Part shown: positions 54,857 to 63,068 of the stretch, piece after piece
How positions within the stretch are numbered: position 1 is the first letter of the stretch
Layout: every line of letters begins with the position of its first letter
From: Bacteroidales bacterium
GTDB taxonomy: Bacteria > Bacteroidota > Bacteroidia > Bacteroidales > UBA932
Length of the DNA: 64,000 bases
Assembly (NCBI GenBank): GCA_015060455.1
Contig: SUYM01000001.1
Span: 103,865 to 167,864, forward strand
Direction of reading: 5' to 3'
The notes under the pieces: model-generated
Database searches by the model: none
What the model saw: the letters and a program-made list of their open reading frames with translations, nothing else
What the model was told of the DNA's origin: nothing
Program-made: the position numbers and the translations under genes

Positions 54857-56695
54857 ATGCACAAGATTTTTGAGTTAAAGGCAATGGAGTTGGAGCAACT
54901 TCAGAGTCTTGCAGCAGAACTCGGCATAAAGGGATTCAAAAGATTGGAGAAGGATGATCTCGTTTATGCAATCATTGATGCTGAAGCGATCAGGAGCGCA
55001 CAGGCACCAGTTGAGAAACCTGCTAAGAAGAGGGGACGACCAAGGAAGGAAGAGTCACAGAAGGAAACTGTAAAGGAAAAGCAAACGGTTCAGACTGATC
55101 AGGCCAAGACTGATACGCCTGCTGATGAGCAGAAGGCGGATAATCAGAAATCAAAGTCAGATAAGCCCAAACGAGAGAGGAAACGCCAGGAAAAGCCTAA
55201 GGCTGAGGTGGTTACAGAAACCAAAGAGGAAAAACCGGTTCAGGTCATGAATGAGCCTCAGGCTCCGGTGCCGGCGGAAACCAAGGATACGCCTAAGCAG
55301 CCGAGAGCAAAACGCGAAAGAATCAAGAAGGGACAGAAAACAGCCGTCGAGCCGGCACCTGTTGCAGATGAGAATGCGGCGGCACCTGTGGAAAATGCAG
55401 TTCCAGCACAGACAGAACCGGCCGCAGAAAATCAACAGAAACAGCAGGAACATAACAAGCAGCGTAACAACAAGAATCACAAGCAGCAGAACAAGGACCG
55501 CAACAACGAAGGCCAGCAGCAGAACAACGAGCCAAAGCCTGAAAAACCGGCAGAACCTGTATTGGAGTTCGACGGTGTGGTTGAAGCGACAGGAGTTCTT
55601 GAAATCATGCCTGACGGATATGGATTCCTTCGTTCTTCTGACTATAATTACCTCAATTCTCCTGACGATATCTACGTGTCGCAGCATCAGATCAAGCAGC
55701 ATGCGCTCAAGACAGGTGACACTGTGACGGGAGAAATCAAGCCGCCAAAGGCCGGCGACAAATATTTCCCGCTTGTCAGAATCAAGTTCATCAACGGACG
55801 TACACCGGAGTATATACGCGACCGTATTCCATTTGACTTCCTTACACCACTCTTCCCTGAGGAGAAATTCAACCTTCTCGGAAATGGTCATAACGATATG
55901 TCATGCCGTATTGTGGATATGTTCACCCCTATCGGAAAGGGTCAGCGCGGACTTATCGTGGCACAGCCTAAGACCGGTAAGACAATGCTCTTGAAGTCTA
56001 TAGCAAATGCTATCGCCGACAACCATCCTGAGGTCTATATGATTGTTCTCCTTATCGACGAGCGTCCTGAGGAGGTTACCGACATGGCCCGCAGCGTAAA
56101 GGCAGAGGTCGTTGCATCTACATTTGACGAGCCTGCCGAAAGACACGTAAAAGTGGCAAATATGGTGCTTGAGAAGGCGAAAAGGATGGTAGAGTGCGGA
56201 CATGATGTGGTCATTCTCCTTGATTCGATTACACGTCTTGCGCGTGCATATAATACTGTACAGCCTGCATCAGGAAAGGTGCTTTCCGGTGGTGTGGATG
56301 CAAATGCGCTCCATAAGCCTAAGAGATTCTTCGGCGCCGCACGTAACATTGAGAACGGTGGTTCTCTCACAATCCTTGCGACTGCCCTTACCGAGACCGG
56401 TTCAAAGATGGATGAGGTCATCTTCGAGGAGTTCAAGGGTACGGGTAACATGGAACTCCAACTTGACCGCCGTCTGAGCAACAAGCGTATATTCCCTGCG
56501 GTTGACGTCACTCTTTCATCTACACGACGTGACGATCTGCTTTACTCCCCTGCCCTGGCGAACCGTATCTGGATCATGCGTAAGTTCCTTGCAGAGATGA
56601 ACTGCATCGAGGCCATGGAACTGCTGCAGAACAGGATGAACAGGTGGGGTACGAATGAGGCGTTGCTGCAGAATATGGATAAGGACGACATGTAA
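54857..56695 (+). CDS. rho: Transcription termination factor Rho with large disordered insert
   Basis: 612 residues. Rho N-terminal helical domain (1-45), then a disordered region (~50-230) rich in Lys/Glu/Pro and later Gln/Asn ([20 protein letters not shown]). The RNA-binding cold-shock-like domain follows ([20 protein letters not shown]), then the ATPase with Walker A around residue 373 ([12 protein letters not shown]) and [15 protein letters not shown]. The E. coli protein is 419 residues, so the insert explains the excess. In Bacteroides thetaiotaomicron such a Rho region is reported to drive condensate formation. Confidence 0.97.
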   Translation: MHKIFELKAMELEQLQSLAAELGIKGFKRLEKDDLVYAIIDAEAIRSAQAPVEKPAKKRGRPRKEESQKETVKEKQTVQTDQAKTDTPADEQKADNQKSKSDKPKRERKRQEKPKAEVVTETKEEKPVQVMNEPQAPVPAETKDTPKQPRAKRERIKKGQKTAVEPAPVADENAAAPVENAVPAQTEPAAENQQKQQEHNKQRNNKNHKQQNKDRNNEGQQQNNEPKPEKPAEPVLEFDGVVEATGVLEIMPDGYGFLRSSDYNYLNSPDDIYVSQHQIKQHALKTGDTVTGEIKPPKAGDKYFPLVRIKFINGRTPEYIRDRIPFDFLTPLFPEEKFNLLGNGHNDMSCRIVDMFTPIGKGQRGLIVAQPKTGKTMLLKSIANAIADNHPEVYMIVLLIDERPEEVTDMARSVKAEVVASTFDEPAERHVKVANMVLEKAKRMVECGHDVVILLDSITRLARAYNTVQPASGKVLSGGVDANALHKPKRFFGAARNIENGGSLTILATALTETGSKMDEVIFEEFKGTGNMELQLDRRLSNKRIFPAVDVTLSSTRRDDLLYSPALANRIWIMRKFLAEMNCIEAMELLQNRMNRWGTNEALLQNMDKDDM

Positions 56696-56711
56696 TCTAT
56701 TTAATACAAAT

Positions 56712-56787
56712 AAAAAAGATGCATCAACGCAACCTGTATCTTCACGACCCTATCCGGGTAAATGGTTGCTTATGATGCATCTTTTTT
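56712..56787. terminator. Bidirectional terminator between rho and the convergent lipoprotein gene
   Basis: AAAAAAGATGCATCA (56712-56726) is complementary to TGATGCATCTTTTTT (56773-56787), with an inner GCAACC/GGTTGC stem. A/T runs on both flanks suit termination in both directions. Confidence 0.85.
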
Positions 56788-56800
56788 ATTTATTATAAGA

Positions 56801-57355
56801 CTACTTTTTATCGCATTTTCCTTTGTCACATTTTCCTTTGTCCTTGCAGCAGTTCATATCATTTTCGATATACTGACCGTTTCGCTTCAAATCGGCTTTG
56901 GCATCGGAAATCTGCTTGTCAAACTTAGCCTTCAACTGCTCCTTGGTCAGTCCCTTGGTCTCAAGTTTATACTGATCCTTCTTAAGGTCATATTTAACCT
57001 TGTTCTTCATCATCTGGATGTCATCATAAAGTTCCGCCTGCTCGACCGCCCTTCTGTAATGTCTGAGGGCACTCCTCTGATCCGGGAATACATATACCCT
57101 TTCAGCCTCGACGCAGACATCATTATCGAACACATATGTCTTGATATCGACGACTCCATCGGCAATATGGGTATATACAAGTGTATCGCCTACTATTTCA
57201 ACAGACTGAACATCAGGGCTACGATGCTTTATGGCTTCCTTCAAAACCTGTTTTTCCTGTGCAAAAGGATTCTCAGAAACATTCTGTGCATCCTTACATC
57301 CTGTCATTCCGGCCAACACAGCCAGAGCCGACATTGCTAAAATCATTTTTCTCAT
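56801..57355 (-). CDS. Lipoprotein with a Cys/Lys-rich C-terminal tail
   Basis: 184 residues. The signal ends VLAGMTGC (lipobox). A small alpha/beta domain (SVEIVGDTLVYTHIADGVVD, YVFPDQRSALRHYRRAVEQ) and a coiled stretch follow. The end is CCKDKGKCDKGKCDKK, with four Cys spaced as C-C-x5-C-x4-C among Lys/Asp. I do not recognise the family. The tail could bind metal or become oxidised in the periplasm; this is inference. It converges on rho across a shared terminator. Confidence 0.75.
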   Translation of the reverse strand: MRKMILAMSALAVLAGMTGCKDAQNVSENPFAQEKQVLKEAIKHRSPDVQSVEIVGDTLVYTHIADGVVDIKTYVFDNDVCVEAERVYVFPDQRSALRHYRRAVEQAELYDDIQMMKNKVKYDLKKDQYKLETKGLTKEQLKAKFDKQISDAKADLKRNGQYIENDMNCCKDKGKCDKGKCDKK

Positions 57356-57419
57356 GGCACTAATAATTAATTAAACACTGCGTGCTACAAGTCAATTTCT
57401 GTGCCTTACCTCCTTAAAC

Positions 57420-57908
57420 TCATGGTTTTGTGGCGACATCCGCAACTATAGAACCCGTAAATGCGATAAGAGCCTTCGGAGCGATCTCTATCTGCAATCC
57501 CCTCACACCTGCACTCACATATATGGTTTCGAAATCGGTAGCAGTAGTGTGGAAATATGTCGGGAAACGCTTTTTCATGCCCACAGGCGAGCAGCCACCA
57601 CGGATATAGCCGGTCACAGCCAGCAGATCCTTCATCGCAATCATCTCCACCTTCTTGTTGCCCGACACCTTTGCCAGCGCCTTGAGGTTTACCTCCATAT
57701 TCCCCGGCACCACGCACACGATATGCCCGGTCTTGTCGCCGTGCAGGACCAAGGTCTTGAACACGCGCGCGACATCCTGTCCCAGACTGTCCGCAACATG
57801 CTGAGCAGCAAGGTCATTCTCATCGTACTCGTAAGGTATCAGATTATATTTCACGCCCGCCTTATCCAGCAGCCGCGCCGCATTGGTCTTTTCGGTTTTC
57901 TTTGCCAT
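57420..57908 (-). CDS. ybaK: Cys-tRNA(Pro) deacylase YbaK/EbsC family
   Basis: 162 residues from ATG 57908 (MAKKTEKTNAARLLDKAGV). Conserved YbaK features: FKTLVLHGD, VCVVPGNMEVNLKALAKVSG, GYIRGGCSPVGMKKRFPTYF and the final IEIAPKALIAFTGSIV. It removes cysteine mischarged onto tRNA-Pro. A frame extending to 58001 would run through its promoter and is rejected. Confidence 0.95.
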   Translation of the reverse strand: MAKKTEKTNAARLLDKAGVKYNLIPYEYDENDLAAQHVADSLGQDVARVFKTLVLHGDKTGHIVCVVPGNMEVNLKALAKVSGNKKVEMIAMKDLLAVTGYIRGGCSPVGMKKRFPTYFHTTATDFETIYVSAGVRGLQIEIAPKALIAFTGSIVADVATKP

Positions 57909-57947
57909 GTTCCTGTGACTTTTCCGTGTTCCTGTGACATTTACGCG

Positions 57948-57978
57948 CAAAAATACGCATTCCCTGCAAGAGAACAAA
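57948..57978 (-). promoter_or_regulatory. Promoter of ybaK
   Basis: On the minus strand TTTG (57978-57975), 19 nt, TATTTTTG (57955-57948). The -33 box abuts the first codon of the truncated Abi gene on the other strand. Confidence 0.7.
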
Positions 57979-58413
57979 ATGTCGTCACGATCACACATCA
58001 AGAAGGCATATAATGAACTGGCGAAAAAACATATCTATTCACACTCTAAATTACTCTCGGAAATGGAATTTGGATTATGGAAATATATGTTTGCTAATGT
58101 CCAGTACAGGCTCTCTGGTGGAATTTTTCTACGAATTTTCCCAAACAAGCCGAAATCCAGCCAAAGTCTTAGATTTGACAACACTTATGTATTTGGCGAA
58201 TTGGACTATATCAACAATCTGAGAAATCGAATTGCCCATCACGAGCCCATATGCTTTGGTAATCCGGTGTGCATTGACACCTTCTATGCAAAGAACAGGT
58301 ACAATAGAATCATGGAGTTATTCAGATGGATGGATATTGATGGGGCATCACTTTTGTATGGGTTGGGACATATCAGTAATGCTTGTGAACAGATAGACAA
58401 GTTATTACAATAA
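57979..58413 (+). pseudogene. 5'-truncated Abi-family (HEPN) protein gene
   Basis: The frame from ATG 57979 encodes 144 residues matching the C-terminal two-thirds of Abi-like proteins. It has LLSEMEFGLWKYMFA (the AELSFGFW equivalent) and YINNLRNRIAHHEPICFG, whose R-x4-H is the HEPN RNase motif. Full-length relatives have roughly 70-100 more N-terminal residues. Upstream there are only 70 nt before the ybaK start codon, occupied by its promoter, so the 5' part is missing. A short functional HEPN protein cannot be excluded. Confidence 0.65.
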
Positions 58414-58432
58414 ATAAAAATACGAGTGAATA

Positions 58433-58464
58433 TTTGCATATTATTGTGAAAGTGTCTATATTTG
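58433..58464 (+). promoter_or_regulatory. Perfect consensus promoter with no gene behind it
   Basis: TTTG (58433-58436), 20 nt, TATATTTG (58457-58464). Both elements and the spacing are ideal. The next plus-strand gene is more than 2 kb away; a terminator-like hairpin follows at once. Confidence 0.6.
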
Positions 58465-58474
58465 CGATGGTATT

Positions 58475-58515
58475 CCCGGTAGTCCCTGATTCGTCAAACT
58501 ATCGGGTTTGGTTTT
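58475..58515 (+). terminator. Terminator-like hairpin directly after the orphan promoter
   Basis: CCCGGTAGT (58475-58483) pairs with ACTATCGGG (58498-58506) with one G-T pair, then TTTGGTTTT. A transcript from the orphan promoter would be only about 45-50 nt. Confidence 0.5.
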
Positions 58516-58540
58516 ATAGAAACTTCCCTCGAAAGGTATA

Positions 58541-58570
58541 AAAAAAAGAGTTATCCGAACTAGATAACCC
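58541..58570 (-). terminator. katA terminator
   Basis: On the minus strand GGGTTATC (58570-58563) pairs with GATAACTC (58555-58548), followed by a run of T (58547-58541). It lies 30 nt after the catalase stop. Confidence 0.85.
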
Positions 58571-58599
58571 TTTTCCAACCGGGGACACCCCAGTTCCCG

Positions 58600-60102
58600 C
58601 TACCGCTCGTCCCAGTCGGGGTGGGCGGGATCTTCGGCGGTGAGGGCTTCCTGCAGGGAGAGGCCGAGGGCGAGAGCGACTCCTTCGCCGTAGGAAGGGT
58701 CGGCGCGGTAGCAGTTGCGGATGTGGCGCTGCTTGATGAAGAGTGCGGCGTCGCCCATGGCCCGCGCAGTGTTTTCGCAGGTCTCGATCCTGTCGCGCAG
58801 ACACATCAGACGCCAGAGTTTTCCCGGCTGGGTGTAATAGTCGCGGTCATATTCGCGTTCGTCATAACCAAATATGTCACCCATGGATGCAAGTGGCGGC
58901 TCCTTTGCCGAAGGCGTCTCCTTCCATTGTCCGTAACTGTTTGGTTCATATGAAATTGTATCACCGAGATTGCCGTCTGTGCGCATCTGACCGTCGCGAT
59001 GGAAGGCGTGGAACGGACAGCGGGGACGATTGACAGGTATCTCGTTGTAATTCACTCCAAGTCGGTATCGTTGGGCGTCACCGTATGAAAAGAGTCGGCC
59101 CTGAAGCATCTTGTCTGGAGAGAAGCCTATGCCCTCGATTACATTTGCCGGATTGAAGGCAGACTGTTCCACTTCTGCAAAAAAGTTCTCCGGATTGCGG
59201 TTCAGTTCCAGAATACCTACGTCGTGAAGCGGGAAATCTCCGTGATACCACACCTTTGTAAGGTCGAAAGGATTGATATAGTAGTCTCTCGCCTGCTCTT
59301 CGGTCATAAGTTGCACCTGCATGAGCCAGCGCGGATAATCCCCTCTTTCAATGGCCTCGAAAAGGTCACGCTGATGGGATTCGCGGTCCTTGGCTATGAC
59401 TGCTTCCGCTTCAGCGTCCGTCAGATTCTTAATGCCCTGAAGGCACTTCAGATGGAATTTCACCCATGTGCGTTTGTTATCTTTGTCATAGAAACTGAAA
59501 GTATGGCTGCCGAAACCGTGCATATGGCGGAACGATGCCGGAATACCTCGTGGCGACATAGTTATAGTCACCTGATGAAGAGCCTCCGGAAGCAGAGTCC
59601 AGAAGTCCCAGTTGGAATTGGCCGAGCGCATGCCCGTGCGGGGATCGCGTTTGATGGCATGGTTCAGATCCGGGAATTTCAACGGATCACGCAGGAAAAA
59701 CACAGGGGTATTGTTGCCCACAAGGTCCCAGTTGCCGGTTTCTGTATAAAATTTCATGGCGAAACCTCTGATGTCCCTTTCCGCATCTGCGGCGCCACGC
59801 TCCCCTGCCACTGTGGAGAAACGCACGAAGCATGGAGTCCTTTTCCCTATCTGCGAGAATATCGACGCACGGGTATATTGAGAAATATCATGTGTAACCG
59901 TAAATGTGCCGTATGCTCCCGCTCCCTTGGCGTGCATTCGTCTCTCCGGTATGACCTCGCGGTCAAAATGAGCGAGTTTCTCAAGAAGCCATGGATCCTG
60001 CAATGTCACCGGGCCTCTCTGCCCTGCTGTCTGAGTGTTCTGGTTGTCGGCTATCGGACGACCATTCTCTGAAGTAAGCCGTTTCTTGTCGTTCTTTTCC
60101 AT
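58600..60102 (-). CDS. katA: Monofunctional heme catalase (small-subunit, clade 3 type)
   Basis: 500 residues. Catalytic His57 ([11 protein letters not shown]) and Asn130 ([10 protein letters not shown]), with the heme Tyr ligand in [14 protein letters not shown]. The family's [16 protein letters not shown] and [18 protein letters not shown] segments are intact. It decomposes hydrogen peroxide in the cytoplasm. The last ~200 bases of the gene are 62-72% G+C in 60-base blocks, against about 50% in the middle, and the protein stays intact. It is a single-gene unit ended by its own terminator. Confidence 0.97.
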   Translation of the reverse strand: MEKNDKKRLTSENGRPIADNQNTQTAGQRGPVTLQDPWLLEKLAHFDREVIPERRMHAKGAGAYGTFTVTHDISQYTRASIFSQIGKRTPCFVRFSTVAGERGAADAERDIRGFAMKFYTETGNWDLVGNNTPVFFLRDPLKFPDLNHAIKRDPRTGMRSANSNWDFWTLLPEALHQVTITMSPRGIPASFRHMHGFGSHTFSFYDKDNKRTWVKFHLKCLQGIKNLTDAEAEAVIAKDRESHQRDLFEAIERGDYPRWLMQVQLMTEEQARDYYINPFDLTKVWYHGDFPLHDVGILELNRNPENFFAEVEQSAFNPANVIEGIGFSPDKMLQGRLFSYGDAQRYRLGVNYNEIPVNRPRCPFHAFHRDGQMRTDGNLGDTISYEPNSYGQWKETPSAKEPPLASMGDIFGYDEREYDRDYYTQPGKLWRLMCLRDRIETCENTARAMGDAALFIKQRHIRNCYRADPSYGEGVALALGLSLQEALTAEDPAHPDWDER

Positions 60103-60138
60103 ATTGTAAAAAATTGATGAAACGGCGCTTTCCTAAAA

Positions 60139-60744
60139 TTATGCCAGATGTTTCACTTCATCCGTGATCTCCTTGAATCTTTCCACCATGTCACCGCTCT
60201 CATCTTTTACTTTACTGAAGAAGATATTGTATGGCCGCACCCAAATATGCTCCGCTCCATAGAGGGCTTGATATATTACCACATCTTCAAGAGTCTCCGA
60301 GTCTTTACCGAAGCCAATGAGTTTATATTTTCTGCCACGGAAATGCTGGAAATAGCGATCTGTAGAAAGTCTGCGTTCAGCAACAGCCTTCCTCCACTCC
60401 CTCTCCTTATCGTATGGATATTTTAAGCCTGCGGCGACCAGGTCGGCAACAACCTTCCTGACCAGAGGCTTTGTCAGAGAGGCATTCTGAGTTCGAGCAT
60501 AATGTTCCAGTCTGTTTACAGCCATATCCATATTGTCAAGAAATTCGTTGATGTCTGTTGTCGGAGTAGTCTTATGATTATATGCCGCAGGAGTAACCCG
60601 GCATTGTGACTCGTCCCACGCCTGCGGAGGTATCGAAATTCCTGCAGTTGTCTGATAGCGGTCACCATTAAAGGACCACACTACCCTTATAGGGGCCTCT
60701 CCGTGCCTGTTTTTGCGTTTATCCAGATAGAATTTAAGTGGCAT
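60139..60744 (-). CDS. Fusion of an integrase arm-binding-like domain and DUF1653
   Basis: 201 residues. Residues 1-55 (MPLKFYLDKRKNRHGEAPIR, TTAGISIPPQAWDES) look like the N-terminal arm-type DNA-binding domain of Bacteroidota tyrosine recombinases. Residues 60-105 resemble part of the SAM-like core-binding domain. No catalytic recombinase domain follows; instead residues 131-179 (YFQHFRGRKYKLIGFGKDSE, VIYQALYGAEHIWVRP) match DUF1653. The combination suggests a DNA-binding protein derived from an integrase. It has its own promoter and is divergent from the 688-residue gene. Confidence 0.75.
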   Translation of the reverse strand: MPLKFYLDKRKNRHGEAPIRVVWSFNGDRYQTTAGISIPPQAWDESQCRVTPAAYNHKTTPTTDINEFLDNMDMAVNRLEHYARTQNASLTKPLVRKVVADLVAAGLKYPYDKEREWRKAVAERRLSTDRYFQHFRGRKYKLIGFGKDSETLEDVVIYQALYGAEHIWVRPYNIFFSKVKDESGDMVERFKEITDEVKHLA

Positions 60745-60758
60745 AAAATTGTTTTTTG

Positions 60759-60790
60759 CAAAGATAAAAACTCGCTGGCGTTTTTACAAG
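60759..60790 (-). promoter_or_regulatory. Promoter of the arm/DUF1653 gene
   Basis: On the minus strand CTTG (60790-60787), 20 nt, TATCTTTG (60766-60759), 15 nt from the ATG. Confidence 0.6.
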
Positions 60791-60865
60791 CGTGACAGAG
60801 ATGGTCATATTACCTATTTTGAAAAGTTTTTTAAGATAAAAGCAACTTTTGACATAAAATCAACC

Positions 60866-60887
60866 CGAAATTTTTACCCCCATTTCG
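60866..60887. promoter_or_regulatory. Operator-like inverted repeat in the divergent intergenic region
   Basis: CGAAAT (60866-60871) and ATTTCG (60882-60887) are exact complements, 10 nt apart. They lie between the arm/DUF1653 gene and the 688-residue gene. A binding site is inference only. Confidence 0.3.
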
Positions 60888-60921
60888 TATTATATATTAG
60901 TAGAAGAATATTATTTTAAAC

Positions 60922-62988
60922 ATGGATAAGTATATGAAAAATAAAAACAACAGAACGCTCCAATCTCGGATCAATGAAGAAACGGAATGGATGGCAGCAG
61001 ACCCCGGACACAAAAGTCTAATCGATCTTCTGCATAAGATAGCAGATGCTGTCAGAAGAGCCGGAATCGTAATCAGCCCAGGATACAGTTTCCTTCCTGA
61101 CTCTTATCTCCTTTATGAGAATGGAGTTACCAGCGTCGATCCTATAGAATGGAACTTACCGTTCAGCCGCTTTACCCGCTCTGTACATGATGGCGCGGTG
61201 ATTCCTTTCGAGGCCGGAACCGGCTGCCTGGAAGTAGTCCGCAAAGTCCTTTCCAACAGTGAAGACGAAACGATATCCGAGATCGAGCCGGGCTACTTCG
61301 GCATAACCTTCCACAGAGGAAAACTCCTTAAGAGTATTCAACTCAAGATAGTCACCTATTCTGCCCTCGACCAGTTCCAAAGCACTATATGTCAAGGCTG
61401 GCATCCGCTGGACAATGATACCCTGCAATTATTCCGCATGGGTAAGACAGACGGCACCATCTTCTTTGAATCGGACATAATGCGTGAATGGCTCAAGGAA
61501 TTTGAACCGGAATCCATGGCAGATCTTGTGCTTCTTAACGCCATTTACTGGCCAGGACGAACAGAACTCTTCGAAACCATCAGGGAGGCGAAATCACAGG
61601 CGTCAAAGGTGACAAGGAACAAGTTCATGGACAGTTACGGGATCCCTATCTATCAGGAACAGAGGCTATTGCAAATGAAAGAACTTGCTCCCAAAGGACA
61701 TTTCATCGGTCGTACCATGATGGCGGTAGAATCGATGCGCAGACGAAGAAGGAAAGTTTCTGATATTCAGTGGGAGTGCGGAAAAGGATGGTGGCCTTTG
61801 ATCGAAAAGGTTGCAGAATCCATAGACAGATTCAACGAAGCCCATCGGGCAGAATTCATTGAGGTGACACAAATAAAACAGAAATCAGGCGGTCTGCGAA
61901 TTTATCACTACAACACTCCTGACGATATCAGACTCATCATAGACGAAGCAATAGCCGCCTCATGGAACACATGCGAGATGTGTGGATCCACCCGAAATGT
62001 CACAACTGATACTGAAGGATATCGTCGTACCCTCTGCCAGGAGTGCAGAAATAATATCAAACCTAGAAAAATAATGAAAAAGAACACTATTTATGGTATC
62101 TTCAACATGGACGTGCTGGAGAAACACAAAATCGGAAAAACCATCTGGAAGGGCGTTGAATCTGAGCACTCACTCCAGATATATACGAAAGACACCATGT
62201 CACCGGAAGATTTAATCAGAGTATTCAGTCTGAACCCTCATACATTTCGGGATAAATTCAAACAGGCAATTTCAGGTGATGGGCTAGAGCATCGAAGAAT
62301 CAGGACTTTGCACTCATCTTCACTGTTATGTCTGTTGTGTTTCTATAATATCTCTGAAGAGTTTCCATTGGAAATCACAATAGAAGGATGTCAGGCGAGG
62401 TTCACCAGTTCCAGATTCGAGATAAAGAATAACATCCCTAATAGCACTCGCCCCTCCAATATAGATGTCGTACTAGAAGGTCACTACAAAGAATCGGACA
62501 AGAAAGTTGTCCTATTTCTGGAATCCAAATTTTCGGAATATCTGTCATGGGGGAAATATAGCGGTATCTCCGAGATGGTATATAAGGAAACATACGACTC
62601 GCTTAAAGAGTGTCTACAGAAGATGGGACTAAAATATGAAAATTCTGAACTTACCTCTTTAACTGGTCCAACCCGCCACTATGCCAGCGGTATCAAGCAG
62701 ATGGTTTCTCATGCTCTCGGCGTCAGGAATGCCGCCAATGAAGACAAATACAAGAACTGTGATATCTATCTTGGTGAGATACTGTTTCGTTTTCCTAAAG
62801 AAATAGACTCCGAACAAAAGAAATTCAACGACTATACAAGCCTGTATGAAACTCTGGCAGAAGGATTAAACTCCATTTCTGATTCAAAGTTCAAGGTTCT
62901 AAGCGAATGCCTGACTTACCAGGATCTATTCGAATCATTCAAGTTAGACGAAGCAGTAAGGAGATTCTACTCCCTTCCAGAATTATAA
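60922..62988 (+). CDS. Chimeric protein: inactive DNA polymerase III alpha-like region, zinc domain, PD-(D/E)XK-like nuclease
   Basis: 688 residues in one frame. Residues ~46-280 follow DnaE order: a GRGSAAGS-equivalent (SPGYSFLPDSYLLY, 52-65), VDPIEWNLPFSRF, LQLFRMGKTDGTIFFES (168-184), DLVLLNAIYWPGR (201-213) and YGIPIYQEQ (239-247). The catalytic PDIDIDF and FDFLGL segments are replaced by GAVIPFEAG and KIVTYSAL, so polymerase activity is not expected. Residues ~284-380 hold a domain I know from phage and plasmid proteins (GKGWWP, KSGGLRIYHY), with Cys351, 354, 372 and 375 as zinc ligands. Residues ~400-688 contain Asp515 (NIDVVLEG), Glu534 and Lys536 (LFLESKF), a PD-(D/E)XK pattern. A nuclease with a polymerase-derived module is inferred; no family name is known to me. 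Confidence 0.7.
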   Translation: MDKYMKNKNNRTLQSRINEETEWMAADPGHKSLIDLLHKIADAVRRAGIVISPGYSFLPDSYLLYENGVTSVDPIEWNLPFSRFTRSVHDGAVIPFEAGTGCLEVVRKVLSNSEDETISEIEPGYFGITFHRGKLLKSIQLKIVTYSALDQFQSTICQGWHPLDNDTLQLFRMGKTDGTIFFESDIMREWLKEFEPESMADLVLLNAIYWPGRTELFETIREAKSQASKVTRNKFMDSYGIPIYQEQRLLQMKELAPKGHFIGRTMMAVESMRRRRRKVSDIQWECGKGWWPLIEKVAESIDRFNEAHRAEFIEVTQIKQKSGGLRIYHYNTPDDIRLIIDEAIAASWNTCEMCGSTRNVTTDTEGYRRTLCQECRNNIKPRKIMKKNTIYGIFNMDVLEKHKIGKTIWKGVESEHSLQIYTKDTMSPEDLIRVFSLNPHTFRDKFKQAISGDGLEHRRIRTLHSSSLLCLLCFYNISEEFPLEITIEGCQARFTSSRFEIKNNIPNSTRPSNIDVVLEGHYKESDKKVVLFLESKFSEYLSWGKYSGISEMVYKETYDSLKECLQKMGLKYENSELTSLTGPTRHYASGIKQMVSHALGVRNAANEDKYKNCDIYLGEILFRFPKEIDSEQKKFNDYTSLYETLAEGLNSISDSKFKVLSECLTYQDLFESFKLDEAVRRFYSLPEL

Positions 62989-63021
62989 TGTTTGAAGAGC
63001 ACTGATTACCGAATAAATTCG

Positions 63022-63029
63022 TACATTTG
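63022..63029 (+). promoter_or_regulatory. -7 element of the transporter gene
   Basis: TACATTTG matches TAnnTTTG, 39 nt before the ATG. No -33 box is seen at the right distance. Confidence 0.45.
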
Positions 63030-63068
63030 CCGCGAATTTAAGTAGTGTAGTAAATAATAGAATAAATC

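Noticed and set aside
59224..60072. 282-codon plus-strand frame inside katA
   Set aside because: Antisense to an intact catalase with all catalytic residues; no independent promoter.
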